In this document: piece after piece, positions 1-10,293 of the stretch | Layout of the letters: each line of letters starts with the position of its first letter | Position numbering within the stretch: the first letter of the stretch is position 1 | NCBI GenBank assembly: GCA_026936335.1 | Contig: JAPMXV010000054.1 | Span: 186,001 to 250,000, forward strand | DNA length: 64,000 bases | Source: Mantamonas sphyraenae | Lineage: Eukaryota > CRuMs > Mantamonadidae | Direction: 5' to 3' | Made by a program: the position numbers and the translations under genes | Notes under the pieces: generated by a model | The model's input: the letters and a program-made list of their open reading frames with translations, nothing else | What the model was told of the DNA's origin: nothing | Database searches by the model: none

Positions 1-160
1 CAACGGTGTTAGTTGACGGCTAGGGGGGGGGGAGGTGGAACGGGCGAATCCGGGCAAATCAAATTCCCACAAACTCACATTTAGAATGTGTTTGGGTCGT
101 GTGTTTCGTCCCAATGTGTGTTTGTGTGTGTTTGTGTGTGCGATACAGACGCGGTTGTTC
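1..160. other. Non-coding flank just 3' of the Fanzor-like gene
   Basis: No gene was recognised here. The stretch holds a run of ten G (about 23-32) and a TG/TTTG-rich patch (about 114-140). It lies directly downstream of the minus-strand stop codon at 161-163. In known Fanzor/TnpB loci the guide RNA overlaps or follows the 3' end of the nuclease gene, so part of an omega-RNA could lie here. The window ends too early to see a full RNA or an element end. No terminal inverted repeat was found by eye. Confidence 0.5.
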
Positions 161-3100
161 TCAGGTGACCTGCTGCAGGTGTGGAGGCCGATGACCAAGA
201 AGGACGTAGCAAAGTCCAACCAGCCCAATGTTGAGAGCACCATTTGCATCACGATCAACGCAGCGTCGACGTTTGTCGGTGGCTGGATTGATATTGCTTG
301 CAAGTGACATGGCAGTGCCGTTCACGGTGGTTTGGTGTGTGCGAAGAAACGTGCTTGTGGAGCAGTCGCATCGCTTCAACCTGCCAAGCGGGGCGTGTGA
401 GCCTAGATCTGGTGCATACTGCATCTCTGCACCGCAGTTGGCACACATCTTGGACGTGAAGAACTCGTTGCAGCGCAGGACGATGTGTGTCCTTGCTAAG
501 TACTCCACCCCTTTCTTGAAGCCTCCGCTCTCGCCTCGCCATGAAACGGTGCCCACGATGTAGATGACCATCCTTGGTTTCTGATTGTCCCGAGGGCGGG
601 ATGCATTCGCCAACAGCTGCTGCGTGTGTGCATGCCGTCGCGTCCTGTGCATCTTGCCAATGCTGCCGTCAGGGTCTCCTCCTGCCGCTGCATGCCTTGC
701 GAGGCTGTGTGTGTGGTCATTGACCTTTTGCTCGTGGTGTGGGAGGGTGGGGACATTCCACCATCGCCCAATGATGGTGTTTGCCCCAGCGGTTGAAGGC
801 TCCAGCTGCGCACACACAGTATTGGTCTTGAACTTGCCCGGATCAATAAGACACAATTGAATACGTGTCTCCAGAAGTGTCTTGGTGTCCATGGTTTCCT
901 GCTCCGTGAGCGTGGGGCGCAGGCGCAGGGTGTGGAGGTCCACGACGGCCGGGTCTCCCGACGAGAGCGTGACACCTGCATTCCGCAGGCCATTCAACAC
1001 TTGCCGTGCGCCCAGAAGTTCGCCAACGCGATCGTTGCCCAGCAGGTGGCACAGCCGCAGCACCGTGATCAGTTTGTCCTTTGGTTGTGCTTCCTCTCGC
1101 AGTGCATGCTTCAGCAGTGGGATTGCGTACGCAAGGCTGCGTTGGTGTGGCTCCACAAGCTCGAGTAGCGAAAAGAGTGCATGTTGGCGTGCTTTGGGAT
1201 CGGTCCAGAACGCCCTGAGCATGCTCATTACCCCTTGCGTGTGCCAACCCTGCGCCTTGCAGACCTTGCCCGCAACGACCATGGTTCCGGTCATGGTGGC
1301 CAACTTCCTGGCAGATAGATTGGCCACTCGTGGGCAAAGAAGAAACAGCAACGCAGGAGCAGCGTTTACACGTTCGCGTTTCGCCTCGCCAGACAAGGGG
1401 TCACCAATGAGGGTGTGTCCGGCAAACCGTTCCAATTGCTCAACCACCTTGGCTGCTAACGAGTGCTGGTCCTGATTCTCAAACGCCCATTCCATGATGG
1501 CCTTGTTGGCTCCTGGCACATTGTCGGGGGCATTTCGCACCGCTTGGGCCACATCCATGTAATCGTCGCCCAGCCACGCCGAGACCTTCTTGGATCGGAG
1601 GATGTGCAGCTGCGCGTGCGGGGCAATGCATATGTCAGGGCTAAGGGATCGATCCTTCTTGGGGAGCCCCACGTTGTGGCCATGCGCAACTGCGAGAGAG
1701 AGCTCGTTCCAGGCAGCAGCGTCTTGCGCCTGTGATTCTCGCCCGAAAAAATGCGCAGCGTCGCCGAGGACAGAGTTGTTGAGCTGCGTGCGCAGATTCT
1801 CATTCGCATCATGGAAGAACCCGTCTTGCTTGCCGTTTCGCTTTCCAAACTCTGCTTTCAGCTTGATCAGACGTTGCTCCACCGCAATTTCGCCCTCGCC
1901 AAGCTCGTTGGCAATGGTGCGGACGGCCAGGTCCTGCGGCAACTCCTGCATGGCAGACAACTCTGACTTCAGTGCGGTTGCGAGCTGGTAACGAGAAAGG
2001 ATGCCCTTCAGTTCACCCACCACGGTTTTTGACGATTCCACAATCACCTTCTTGATGACGCTCTTCCACAGAGTCTTTTGGTGACCTGTCCACAAGCATC
2101 CGTCGTCGCCGTGAGGGGTGAGAACAAGTAGAACGTGATCAGCGTCATCCGGCTCGACCACGGTGTTGATCACGCCCGGTTTGGACCAATTCCGTGCCCA
2201 GTCGTCGGTGGAATCACGGATGACCAAGTATCGATCGCTTGCACGTGCAGAACGCAGCACATTGCAGATACGTTGCATGAACGACAGCATGAGTTTGTCA
2301 TGGTCGTAGAAGAACTCATCGGTTTGCGATGCGGCGCCGTGTTTTCGCTTGTTGTTGCTTCGACTCTTCCTGCTGCCAGCAGCGCCGGTGCTGCTGGTGG
2401 TGGATGCGCTTGCCTCACTTGTGGCGTCGCTGCTGGTGGCTGCGCCGGTGCTGCTGGTGGTGGATGCGCTTGCCTCACTTGTGGCGTCGCTGCTGGTGGC
2501 TGCGCCGGTGCTGGTGGCGGTGGATGCGCTTGCCTCACTTGTGGCGTCGCTGCTGGTGGCTGCGCCGGTGCTGGTGGCGGTGGATGCGCTTGCCTCACTT
2601 GTGGCGTCGCTGCTGGTGGCTGCGCCGGTGCTGGTGGCGGTGGATGCGCTTGCCACACTTGTGGCGTCGCTGCTGGTGGCTGCGCCGGTGCTGGTGGCGG
2701 TGGATGCGCTTGCCTCACTTGTGGCGTCGCTGCTGCTGCTAGTGGCCGCGCTTGCCCTCGTCACAGCGCGCTTTGACCTCCGTGGGCCCTCCTGGGGGGC
2801 ATCATACGTCGATACTCGCTCACCGCGCTGTCTGAATGCAATCGCAGCTGCTGCATACACACCTCTTTCCACCAGCGCAACCAGTTGGCCGGTCTGGACA
2901 AGCACTCCCTCGGCGCCGAAATCGCCTCCTTTGCTCCCGCTCACTTCCACTGTGCGCCTCGAGTCGAATGGGAACACTCCAAACGGAGTAACATCCTGTG
3001 TTGGCCCCTGATCGGAAGCAGCAAGTTGGACAAACTCATCCGCAACTTTCAGCTCAAGGTCTTGGGTTTTCGATGCCCGTGCGTGCGTTTGGAGGTCGCT

Positions 3101-4981
3101 GGCCAGGCTGGCGGTCAACTGCGCACCCAGTTCCAGAGCCTGGGCTTCGTTGTCTCGTAACTGCGACACCTGATCCTTTGCCGTCGCCCACCGTTCTGCA
3201 AGTTCTGCGTCAGAGGTTGCCTTTTGCCTCGCGGATGCACAGTAACTGGACACCTGCTTCGCAACGCAATGATTCAGGTGGTGCGCAATGCCGATCAGAA
3301 CCCCTTCGTTTTCCTTGGCACCCTCGACGACCAGGCAAACGTCATTGTGGCCAGAAAGAATGCGGAAGCGAGCAAACCTCAGCACTTGTTGGTAGAAGTC
3401 CTCTGCCAGTGTCGCACTGAGCCACTCAACCCCGTTCATGGGGAATGATTCGTTGTACAGTGTGACATGACCACCACGGCTCACACCAGCTGCATAAACT
3501 TCCTGCTCTTCCTGCGCATTCTCCTCCAGTGGTTCCTCCCGCGCGGCCCCCTCGTCATTCGGTCCATCCTCATGTTCCTCCGTGCCTTCCTGGTCGTTGT
3601 CCAGCGGAGCTGTGACCCAGTTGGTTGCGAATGGGCTCGTCGCCTCCCACGCGCGTACCCGCACTCGGATTTTCTTGCGTTTGCCCTTGCGCAGTCCAGG
3701 TTGAAGCAGCTGAACGGACTCAATGGGCACTTGAGCACACTGCCCATCTGCAAACTGCACATTGGATCCACTCTCGTCCTGGATGAACGCCTTTGACGAT
3801 CCATCAACTGCAACGAACAGCCGGAACCGGCTCGTCGCCTGCTGCAGTGTTTGCACAAGGTGTACGAGCTCATCAAAGCCATACTCGGCGCCAAAATACG
3901 TCCTCGCCTCCACGATATTTGCCAGTGCCGTGCTGCTGTATCCCATTTCGTGCATAGTGTCCCACAGCTCGTCGTACTCGTCTAGGTTCCACGAGCGCCG
4001 TTCGTCCAGACTCCGCTCGTCCAGACCCAGCTCACGCCTCGCCAGAGAATAGCGTGACCTCCAAAGCTTCATGTCGTCTTCCGTGGCACCCTGCACGTGC
4101 TTTTCAAGCCAGTCATACGTCTTTGGGTTGCGCAGCGCCAGAATTGAGGTCCAGAAAGCAATTGCGCACTCGGGTTCGCCAGCCAGCTCCGCCTCTTGCG
4201 CCTTACGCGCAAGCGCCAGCGGGACACGCAAATACGTTGTGCTGATGTCGCCCCTGCCTGCCATGAGTGCCACTTCAGCTGCTCGTTTGCGCTCCTCGAC
4301 CTCCACGGCGCACCATGAATAGTTTGAAGGGTGGATGATGTAGAGGGTCCTGCATGTGTGCGGAGCGCAGAAGAAGAAGTCCGAATCCACCGCGACAACC
4401 ACAAACACGCCGTCCTGCGTGTTTTCGAACGAATCAACAATTGCTTCATCCGCCGACCGCCCGGCTTCGGAAACCACAACCGTGTTATCGGCCTCCGCAA
4501 AGCGGACCTTCAGTGCATCCGTAAGCTGCACATACGCCTCTTCCTTTGCCGGGGGTTTCTGAGGGGAGAGAGCGGGTGTGAGAGTGTGTGTGAGATTTGA
4601 TTCGCAATGTTTTCAATGTCGCTCACTTACATCAAGTCCTCTGGCCACGCTACGGGCCATCTTGCGCACAGTGTGCATCATATGTGCTGGCCTCTTGGGG
4701 TCTCGGGGGTCGAACAGCGCCCGGTGTCGGTCCACGTGAACCTCCAGCTTGACGTCCATGTCGGTGGGCAAAGCACCCCGTACTTCCTCAACGGAGTCTC
4801 CAATGGTACCACACGCCTTTTCAAGCTCTGCAGTGCTTGGAGGGTTGCCTTTGTACCCATGCAGACCGGCAGTATAGTCTGTGGGAGCGTGGAGAGTGGC
4901 TGGCGAGTCAGCAGTGCGCACCATGACACTTCTCACCTCTTCGCCTCCAACGGGTGCCACATGCATGGGACGCATCCAGGA
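161..4981 (-). CDS. Fanzor-like (eukaryotic TnpB homologue) RNA-guided endonuclease, 5' end uncertain
   Basis: Exons 161..4558 and 4631..4981 are joined by a 72-nt GT-AG intron in phase 0 (donor GTAAGT), giving at least 1,582 residues. The last ~250 residues hold a split RuvC signature. A LIDPGKFKTNT strand carries the first Asp (codon 842-844). The Glu of NEFFTSKMCANCG (464-466) fits the alternative RuvC-II Glu of Fanzors and opens a zinc finger (CANC, then CDC). CVDRDANGALNI carries the last Asp (248-250). Known Fanzors cut DNA guided by an omega-RNA, so this should be a nuclear nuclease, either mobile or domesticated. All catalytic positions look intact. A 60-bp minisatellite sits mid-gene. 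The N-terminal half is not Fanzor-like and has PIN/NYN-like motifs near 4370-4470. The 351-bp upstream exon follows an acceptor at 4982, so at least one more 5' exon probably exists. No transposon ends were seen. Confidence 0.75.
2385..2750 (-). repeat. 60-bp in-frame minisatellite inside the Fanzor-like gene
   Basis: Six near-identical copies of a 60-bp unit lie head to tail with few substitutions between copies. The unit length is a multiple of three. On the minus strand each copy encodes a 20-residue Ser/Thr/Ala-rich block of the type ASASTATSTGAATSSDATSE, so copy changes keep the frame. Antisense Leu/Ala-rich open frames over this stretch are shadows of the repeat. It probably forms a flexible linker between the N-terminal half and the RuvC half. 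Confidence 0.95.
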
Positions 4982-5129
4982 CTACACAGGTGTATGTCCG
5001 GGCGTGCTACCAGTGTCCCAGCACGTTTTTAAAGGTCACAACCAACATTCACATCCACACGTCACACACGTCACAACGGCTTGCGCGCGCTCGTGGTGTC
5101 AACGAACCACGCACAGCCACACCACTTAC

Positions 5130-5595
5130 ACTGGGAGCCAAGATCCAATGCCACAAGCAAGCGACCGTCGTGGCTGCCACTGCTTCCTTGTCCTCCATCC
5201 TCACCCATCTCTTGGGAATTTTCAGCTGCGTGTGCCATAATCTGCTGCACGGCGTCCCCAACGCTCTCCGCGGAGGCGCTGGTTGACCGAGAGATAACAT
5301 GGTCTCTGATGCCTGTCTTCTGTTGACTGTACCTCTTGCGAGGGTACACCTGGCCCCATTGGCCCAGGTCAGCGCGTTTGTGATCCAGCACATCAAGATC
5401 GAGAACGGCAAATTTGTTTCCAAGCCGTGTCACTGGCGTATCCTGCAACGTAGCACTGGACACGTGTGGCAGTGACAATACGCTGCGTTTTGCCGAGTTG
5501 GCGACCTTCCTCTCCCTATCGGAGAGCCTGCCCATTTGGTGTTGCCTCCTCCAGCGCAAGGGCCTTGTCATGCACAAACATCCGAGTAGAATCAT
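5130..5595 (-). CDS. Candidate 5' coding exon of the Fanzor-like gene
   Basis: An open frame from ATG 5595 has natural-looking composition, with stretches such as KFAVLDLDVLDHKRADLGQW and RLLVALDLGS. It runs into a strong donor (CAGT followed by GTAAGT, exon end 5130). That donor leaves phase 1, whereas the acceptor at 4982 needs phase 0, so a direct join fails. Either a small exon is missed, another donor is used, or this is a separate gene. If it belongs, it adds about 155 residues at the N-terminus. The assignment is inferred from position and strand. Confidence 0.3.
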
Positions 5596-6025
5596 CAATT
5601 GATGATATTCGCCAGTCAATGTGGGGTGGTCGCGTGATCACATGAACGTCTCATTAAGCGTGGGTGGCAAACCAAAATCATGGAAAAAGTCTGCACCAAA
5701 GCATCCGCACAATCCCTGTCCTCGCTCCACGAGTGTGACTGGACAAGCGTCGTGTACTCGTCAAGTTAGGAATGTTTGGATAGTTTGGATAGTTTGGATT
5801 GGCCTGCCATTGCAGGATTCTCAATGCTTTGGATGCTCTAGAGGGCGCAAGGGGCATGCAGCTGCCACATACCCGCGATCCGTGGACAGGGACGGGGCAT
5901 GGGGATGGGGGTACAGGATTGATTCATATCACTGGATAAAATGGCATTCTTGTGAATCTCAGCCGCAAAAAGCCGGGGTCGCAATGAACCCCGAACCTGT
6001 GTGTGTGTGTGTTCATTCTTGTCGT
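5596..6025. other. Intergenic region between the Fanzor-like gene and TTLL
   Basis: No coding sequence is supported. A short direct repeat, three copies of a 9-bp unit (TTTGGATAG type), lies at about 5773-5800. No inverted repeat matching the window start was seen. The promoter of the Fanzor-like gene is presumably here. Confidence 0.5.
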
Positions 6026-6241
6026 TCATTTCCTCCTGCGCACCTGATCCACAACAGCCTTCATGGCGCCGCCGTTCTTGCCACGAAGAGAGTGCGACAA
6101 TCGCAGCGTCTTGCGGTTGAAAGGGAAAATCTGTACAAAGTTGCCCACCTTGGCCATCTCGATGGCGCCTCCATCCTTGTCGTCGTCCTCAGCACGCATG
6201 TTGCACACACCGCCCCTCTTTTTCGAGCTGGTGGTGCCACG

Positions 6242-6272
<31 letters not shown>

Positions 6273-7731
6273 GTTCCGCTGGTGCTGCCTCGGCTGCGGC
6301 GTGACAAAGCCGAGGAGGAGGAGGCACGAGAGGAGGCACGGACCGAGGAGGAGGATGAGGAGGATGAGGATGAGGATGAAGATGAAGAGACGGAGGTGGA
6401 GCTTTTGCCACGGTGCAGACGGTCGTATACGCTGGAGGAGTCTGTGGTGGACTCGCTTGTGTACAGGTGCTGGGGAAGGGTGTTGCCGTCAAAGCCGAGG
6501 GCATCCAGGGTGTCGTGCAGCAGGGCGGGTTTGACGAGTTTGTCGGTGTCACTGTCGATGGTGAGGGAGGGAGACATGTTGACTTCGAGTAGCCAGGCCT
6601 TGTTGTCCATGTCGAGGATGATGTCAAAGCCAAAGAGTTCAAAGGCGCCTGTGCCCTGTGGCACGGTGCCCACGACGGACAGGAGCGTGAGGATGATGAT
6701 TCGCTCGATGCTGGACCACACCCCGGTGCGGTCCATGCCGTGGTCATCCATGTATGCAAAGAGTTGGGCCAGGGTCCACTTGCACCCGGATCCCACTTCA
6801 TCCTTGTCCTCTGTGTACCCGGGGGCGTTCTTGTTGATCGACGAGTTGGTCAGGTGGGCAAACATGTCATCCAGGTCGTCCAGGTTGTACTTTGCGGTGC
6901 CAAACCTCACCAGGCCGTCCTGGTAGAGCAACACACGCAGCGGTGAGAAGCTGGTCACCAGCACGTAGATGCGCAGATCAAACTTGTATCCGCCAATGGT
7001 GAGGGGATTGGCCACGTATTTCTGCACCACGTACTCCTGGTCGTACGCCAGGTCGGTGATCTGCTGGAAGAGAAAGATCTTGCGACCCCTGCTCATGTCT
7101 GCAGGCTTGGCAATCCAGCAGCTCTGTGTGTGTGTGTGTCACGTCAAACAGGCCGTGGCCAGGCCGTCGTTGCAAGTCACACACATGAAACGATGTCAGT
7201 CAGCCGCGCGGTGGTGCAACGGAGCTGTGTCGGCGGGAAAATGGCGCCTCGGGGCCTCAACGGAAAAAACGCACCTGCTCCTCGTCCTCGTCGTAGGCGT
7301 CCACAAACTTTTTGTACTCTGTGGGCAGGTTGAATGCCAGTGGGGAAAAGTCATACACGCGCCCGTAGACGTTCTTGCAGCGGCGCAGGTTGCGGATCAG
7401 GTTTGTCTGCAGGGGGTGGAACCGGGGGGTGGTTAGCACAGCTTCGGTTGGGGGTTGGGGCTGCACACGGTACCTTGTTTGTGATGCCACTTGTTTTGGG
7501 AAAGTGGTTGATACGGTGTGCATCACTGCTGGCCTGGATTTCGCTGGCCTTGAAGCGGCAGCCCTTCCACCAGACGTTTGCGTGAGTGTGCACCTCGGGA
7601 TCAAAGGGTTGCCAACCACGGTCCTCAAACACCTCTCTGAGGGATGGTGGGCCCTTGTCACTCATACGGTAGACAAGCGGAGCCGTCTCCTCCTCCTCTG
7701 TGGCGGTTGTGGCGGATGCGGTGTTGCTCAT
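6026..7731 (-). CDS. Tubulin-tyrosine ligase-like (TTLL) protein, probable polyglutamylase
   Basis: Exons 6026..7123, 7275..7406 and 7474..7731, all phase 0, give 495 residues. TTLL enzymes add glutamate or other amino acids to tubulin in axonemes and cytoplasmic microtubules, using an ATP-grasp fold. Family marks are RINHFPKTSGITNKTNL, then CWIAKPADMSRGRKIFLFQ at the exon 2/3 join, VVQKYVANPLTIGGYKFDLR, HLTNSSINKN, and FELFGFDIILD followed by WLLEVNMSPSL with the metal-binding Glu and Asn. The C-terminus after the catalytic domain is a Ser-rich run coded by trinucleotide repeats (about 6240-6400) and then a basic tail. I chose ATG 7731. An in-frame ATG at 7827 would overlap the divergent AIF start. 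The exact TTLL subfamily cannot be fixed by eye. Confidence 0.93.
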
Positions 7732-7825
7732 GGGATTGATTGGGTGCGGGATTGATTGGGTCGGAGTCAGCGTCGTCACCCACTCGCACCCAACCACATT
7801 CCTCCCGTGTTCGGTCTCTGAAGAC

Positions 7826-10233
7826 ATGCTTCGACGAAGTGTGGGACGAGCCAGCCAGTTGCGTCAGGTGCGCCCTGTCAGCAGCAGCAGAAGCAGCAGC
7901 AGCAGCGGTGGTCGGCTGTGGGTGACGGATGCGCTGGAGAGCAAGGTCAGCAGTGGCAGCAGTCCCATGGTGGGTGTGCAGCCACGCGGAGTGGTCAGCG
8001 CTGCAGTGCGCAACGGTGGGTTGGGAACAGGTGCAGCTGGCAGAGGACGTGCATCAGGGATGATGGCAGTGACAAGCAACGCCGGTGGCAATGTAGCCCG
8101 TCGGCTCGTCAGCAACAGCAGCCACAGCGGCAACAGCAGCAGCGTGGGCCTGGGCCTTGGTATGAGCCAGACTGGCGGCCGCACGGGCACAGTGTCGGGT
8201 GTGGTGTGGCGCAGCATGCACGTAAGCGCAGTGCGTGGGCAGGCAAGTGGAAAAAGTGGGGCATCGGCGGCGGCGGCGGCGGCGGCTGCGTCTTCGTCGT
8301 CTTCCACGTACACATACGCAGGCGTGATGACTGTTGCTGGGGCCACAGTATTGGTGTATGTGATGACGACAAGCGAGACACACGGTGCAATGGTGGCAGA
8401 GGCGTCGGAGCAGAGCTCTGGATCGTCGGGAGTTCGCTCGCGCGGCGGAAAGCCGAACGCCGCGGCCCAGGACGTGTCCAGTGTGCCCAACAACAAGAAG
8501 TTCAAGTATGTGATCATCGGAGGTGGCACGGCAGGCTTTGCGGCGCTCAAGACGCTGGTGCAGCGTGACCCACACGGCGAGGTGAGTTTTTCGGAAAGGC
8601 GGCGAGCGTGGAAGGGAGGGTTCAGGCCGAACGAGGGCACGCTGGCACATACAGGCTGACACACAACACACACGCCACGCAGGTGCTCATGATCTGCGCG
8701 GAGGACAAGTACCCGTACTCGCGCCCGCCCCTGAGCAAGGAGCTGTGGCTGAGCAACCGTCAGGGGGCCGACAAGACAACCCAGGTGTTCAAGGACTGGG
8801 AGGGCAAGCCAATCGGGTACGTGACACGCGAGCGGCCATGTGCAATGGTCGCATTGGTGGAGGCACCGTGAATGTGGCCAGGGAGTTGCACGTGTGGGGG
8901 GCCGTGACTGACACTGTTGTGCTTGTGTGTGTGTCTATCTCTTGTGAACGGCGTGTGTGCTGGATCGATTGTGGCGCGTGATCGTTCTGTCTCTCTCTCT
9001 CGTTCCACAGTATCCAGTACGCCCCCCGAGGGTTCTACGAGAACGCAAACATCACGGTGCTGCTGAACACCAAAGCAGAGGTAAGGTTGAGCGTTGTGTG
9101 GCCTTTTGACGACAATTCGAGCAAACTCGGCACGCACACGTTCCTGACACCGGGGTTGCTGCGCGCAGAAACTGAACATCAACGAGCATCAAATTGTGCT
9201 CGACAGTGGCAAGGTGGTGCGCTTCGAAAAGTGTCTGATTGCGACAGGGTCGTCGCCGCGACAGATTGACATTCGCATCCCGGAGGAATGCGAGGAAAAG
9301 GTGGGCACGTTCCGTGGCTACAAGGACTTTGCAAACTTGAACATTGTGTCAAAGGAGGTGGAGAAGATCCTTGTGGTTGGGGGCGGTTTCCTTGGGTGCG
9401 AACTGACGGTGGCACTTGTGGATCGCGGCAAGCAAAACGGCAGGCTCAAGGTGGTGCAGGCGTTCCCAGAGGGAGGCATGCTGGGCAACGTGCTGCCTCG
9501 CTACCTGAGTGACTACACGACGATGAAGATCCGCGAGGAGGGAGTGGACGTGCGCCCAGACACGTACCTGGAAAAGGTGGAGCGCACGGACGACGACCGG
9601 CTGGAGGTGTCGTTCACCAACGACACGTCGGTGGTGGTCGACCACATTGTGTTCTGCCTGGGTGTGGAGCCGAACGTGGAGATTGCACGCGGCAGTGGCC
9701 TGGAGCTGGACCCCGTGAACGGTGGCATCATTGCCAACGCAGAGCTGGAGGCGCGCTCGGACATCTTTGTGGCCGGCGACGTGGCGTCGTACTACGACGA
9801 AATGTTGGAGGGGCGACGCAGGGTGGAGCACCACGACCACGCATACTTTACGGGCGTGGTGGCAGGCGAAAACATGACGGGTGCCAAGCGACCGTACACG
9901 CACTCGAGCATGTACTGGAGCGATCTGGGCAACATCAGCTTCGAGGCGGTGGGCGAAATCGACCGTTCGTTGGCCTCGATTTCCTTCTGGGCCAACAAGC
10001 CGGCTGTGCAGAGCAAGGAGGACAATCCGCACCCGATTGCCAAGATTGCGCGCCACGACCCGTTCCAGAAGGGAGTCATCTACTATTTGAACAAGGACAA
10101 GCGTGTGGTGGGTGCTCTGCTGTGGAACACACCCGACGCCGTCATGAACGTGCGCAAGCTCATCAAGACGCGCAAGACGTTTGCCAGCCGCGCAGACCGC
10201 GACGCCCTGCGCAACGTGGTCAGCCTGGATTAG
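7826..10233 (+). CDS. AIFM1: Apoptosis-inducing factor-like mitochondrial flavoprotein (AIFM1 type)
   Basis: Exons 7826..8581, 8683..8816, 9011..9080 and 9169..10233 give 674 residues. AIF is an FAD/NADH oxidoreductase of the mitochondrial intermembrane space. It supports respiratory-complex import and promotes cell death when released. The FAD motif KYVIIGGGTAGFAALKTL starts near residue 228. It is followed by the AIF signature YSRPPLSKELW, the NAD-site VVGGGFLGCELT, and the second FAD motif IFVAGDVASYYD. The first ~220 residues are an Arg/Ser-rich presequence with poly-Ala and poly-Ser runs, then a likely membrane segment (GVMTVAGATVLVYVM). This matches inner-membrane anchoring of AIF, although the presequence is longer than usual. 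Its ATG lies 94 bp from that of the divergent TTLL gene. Confidence 0.95.
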
Positions 10234-10293
10234 AGTGGGCGTGGGGGAGGCAACACCAACAACAACAACAAAAAGTAATGGATGGTTTTTGGG

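Noticed and set aside
2385..2750. Regular 60-bp direct repeats as a CRISPR array
   Set aside because: There are no unique spacers; copies are head to tail and encode protein repeats in a eukaryotic gene.
2135..3011. Long plus-strand Leu/Ala-, Gly/Ala/Cys- and Trp/Arg-rich open frames over the minisatellite
   Set aside because: They are antisense or shifted readings of the 60-bp repeat inside the Fanzor-like gene; all frames stay open because the unit has no stop codon.
5049..5423. Alternative frame as first exon of the Fanzor-like gene (phase 0 with the GTAAGT donor at 5129)
   Set aside because: It fits the phase of the next exon, but its sequence has shadow-like composition and no ATG start; the other frame looks more natural. 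Left unresolved.
1..6000. Terminal inverted repeats or target-site duplication around the Fanzor-like gene
   Set aside because: No matching ends were found by eye; the left side is cut off by the window, so mobility can be neither claimed nor excluded.
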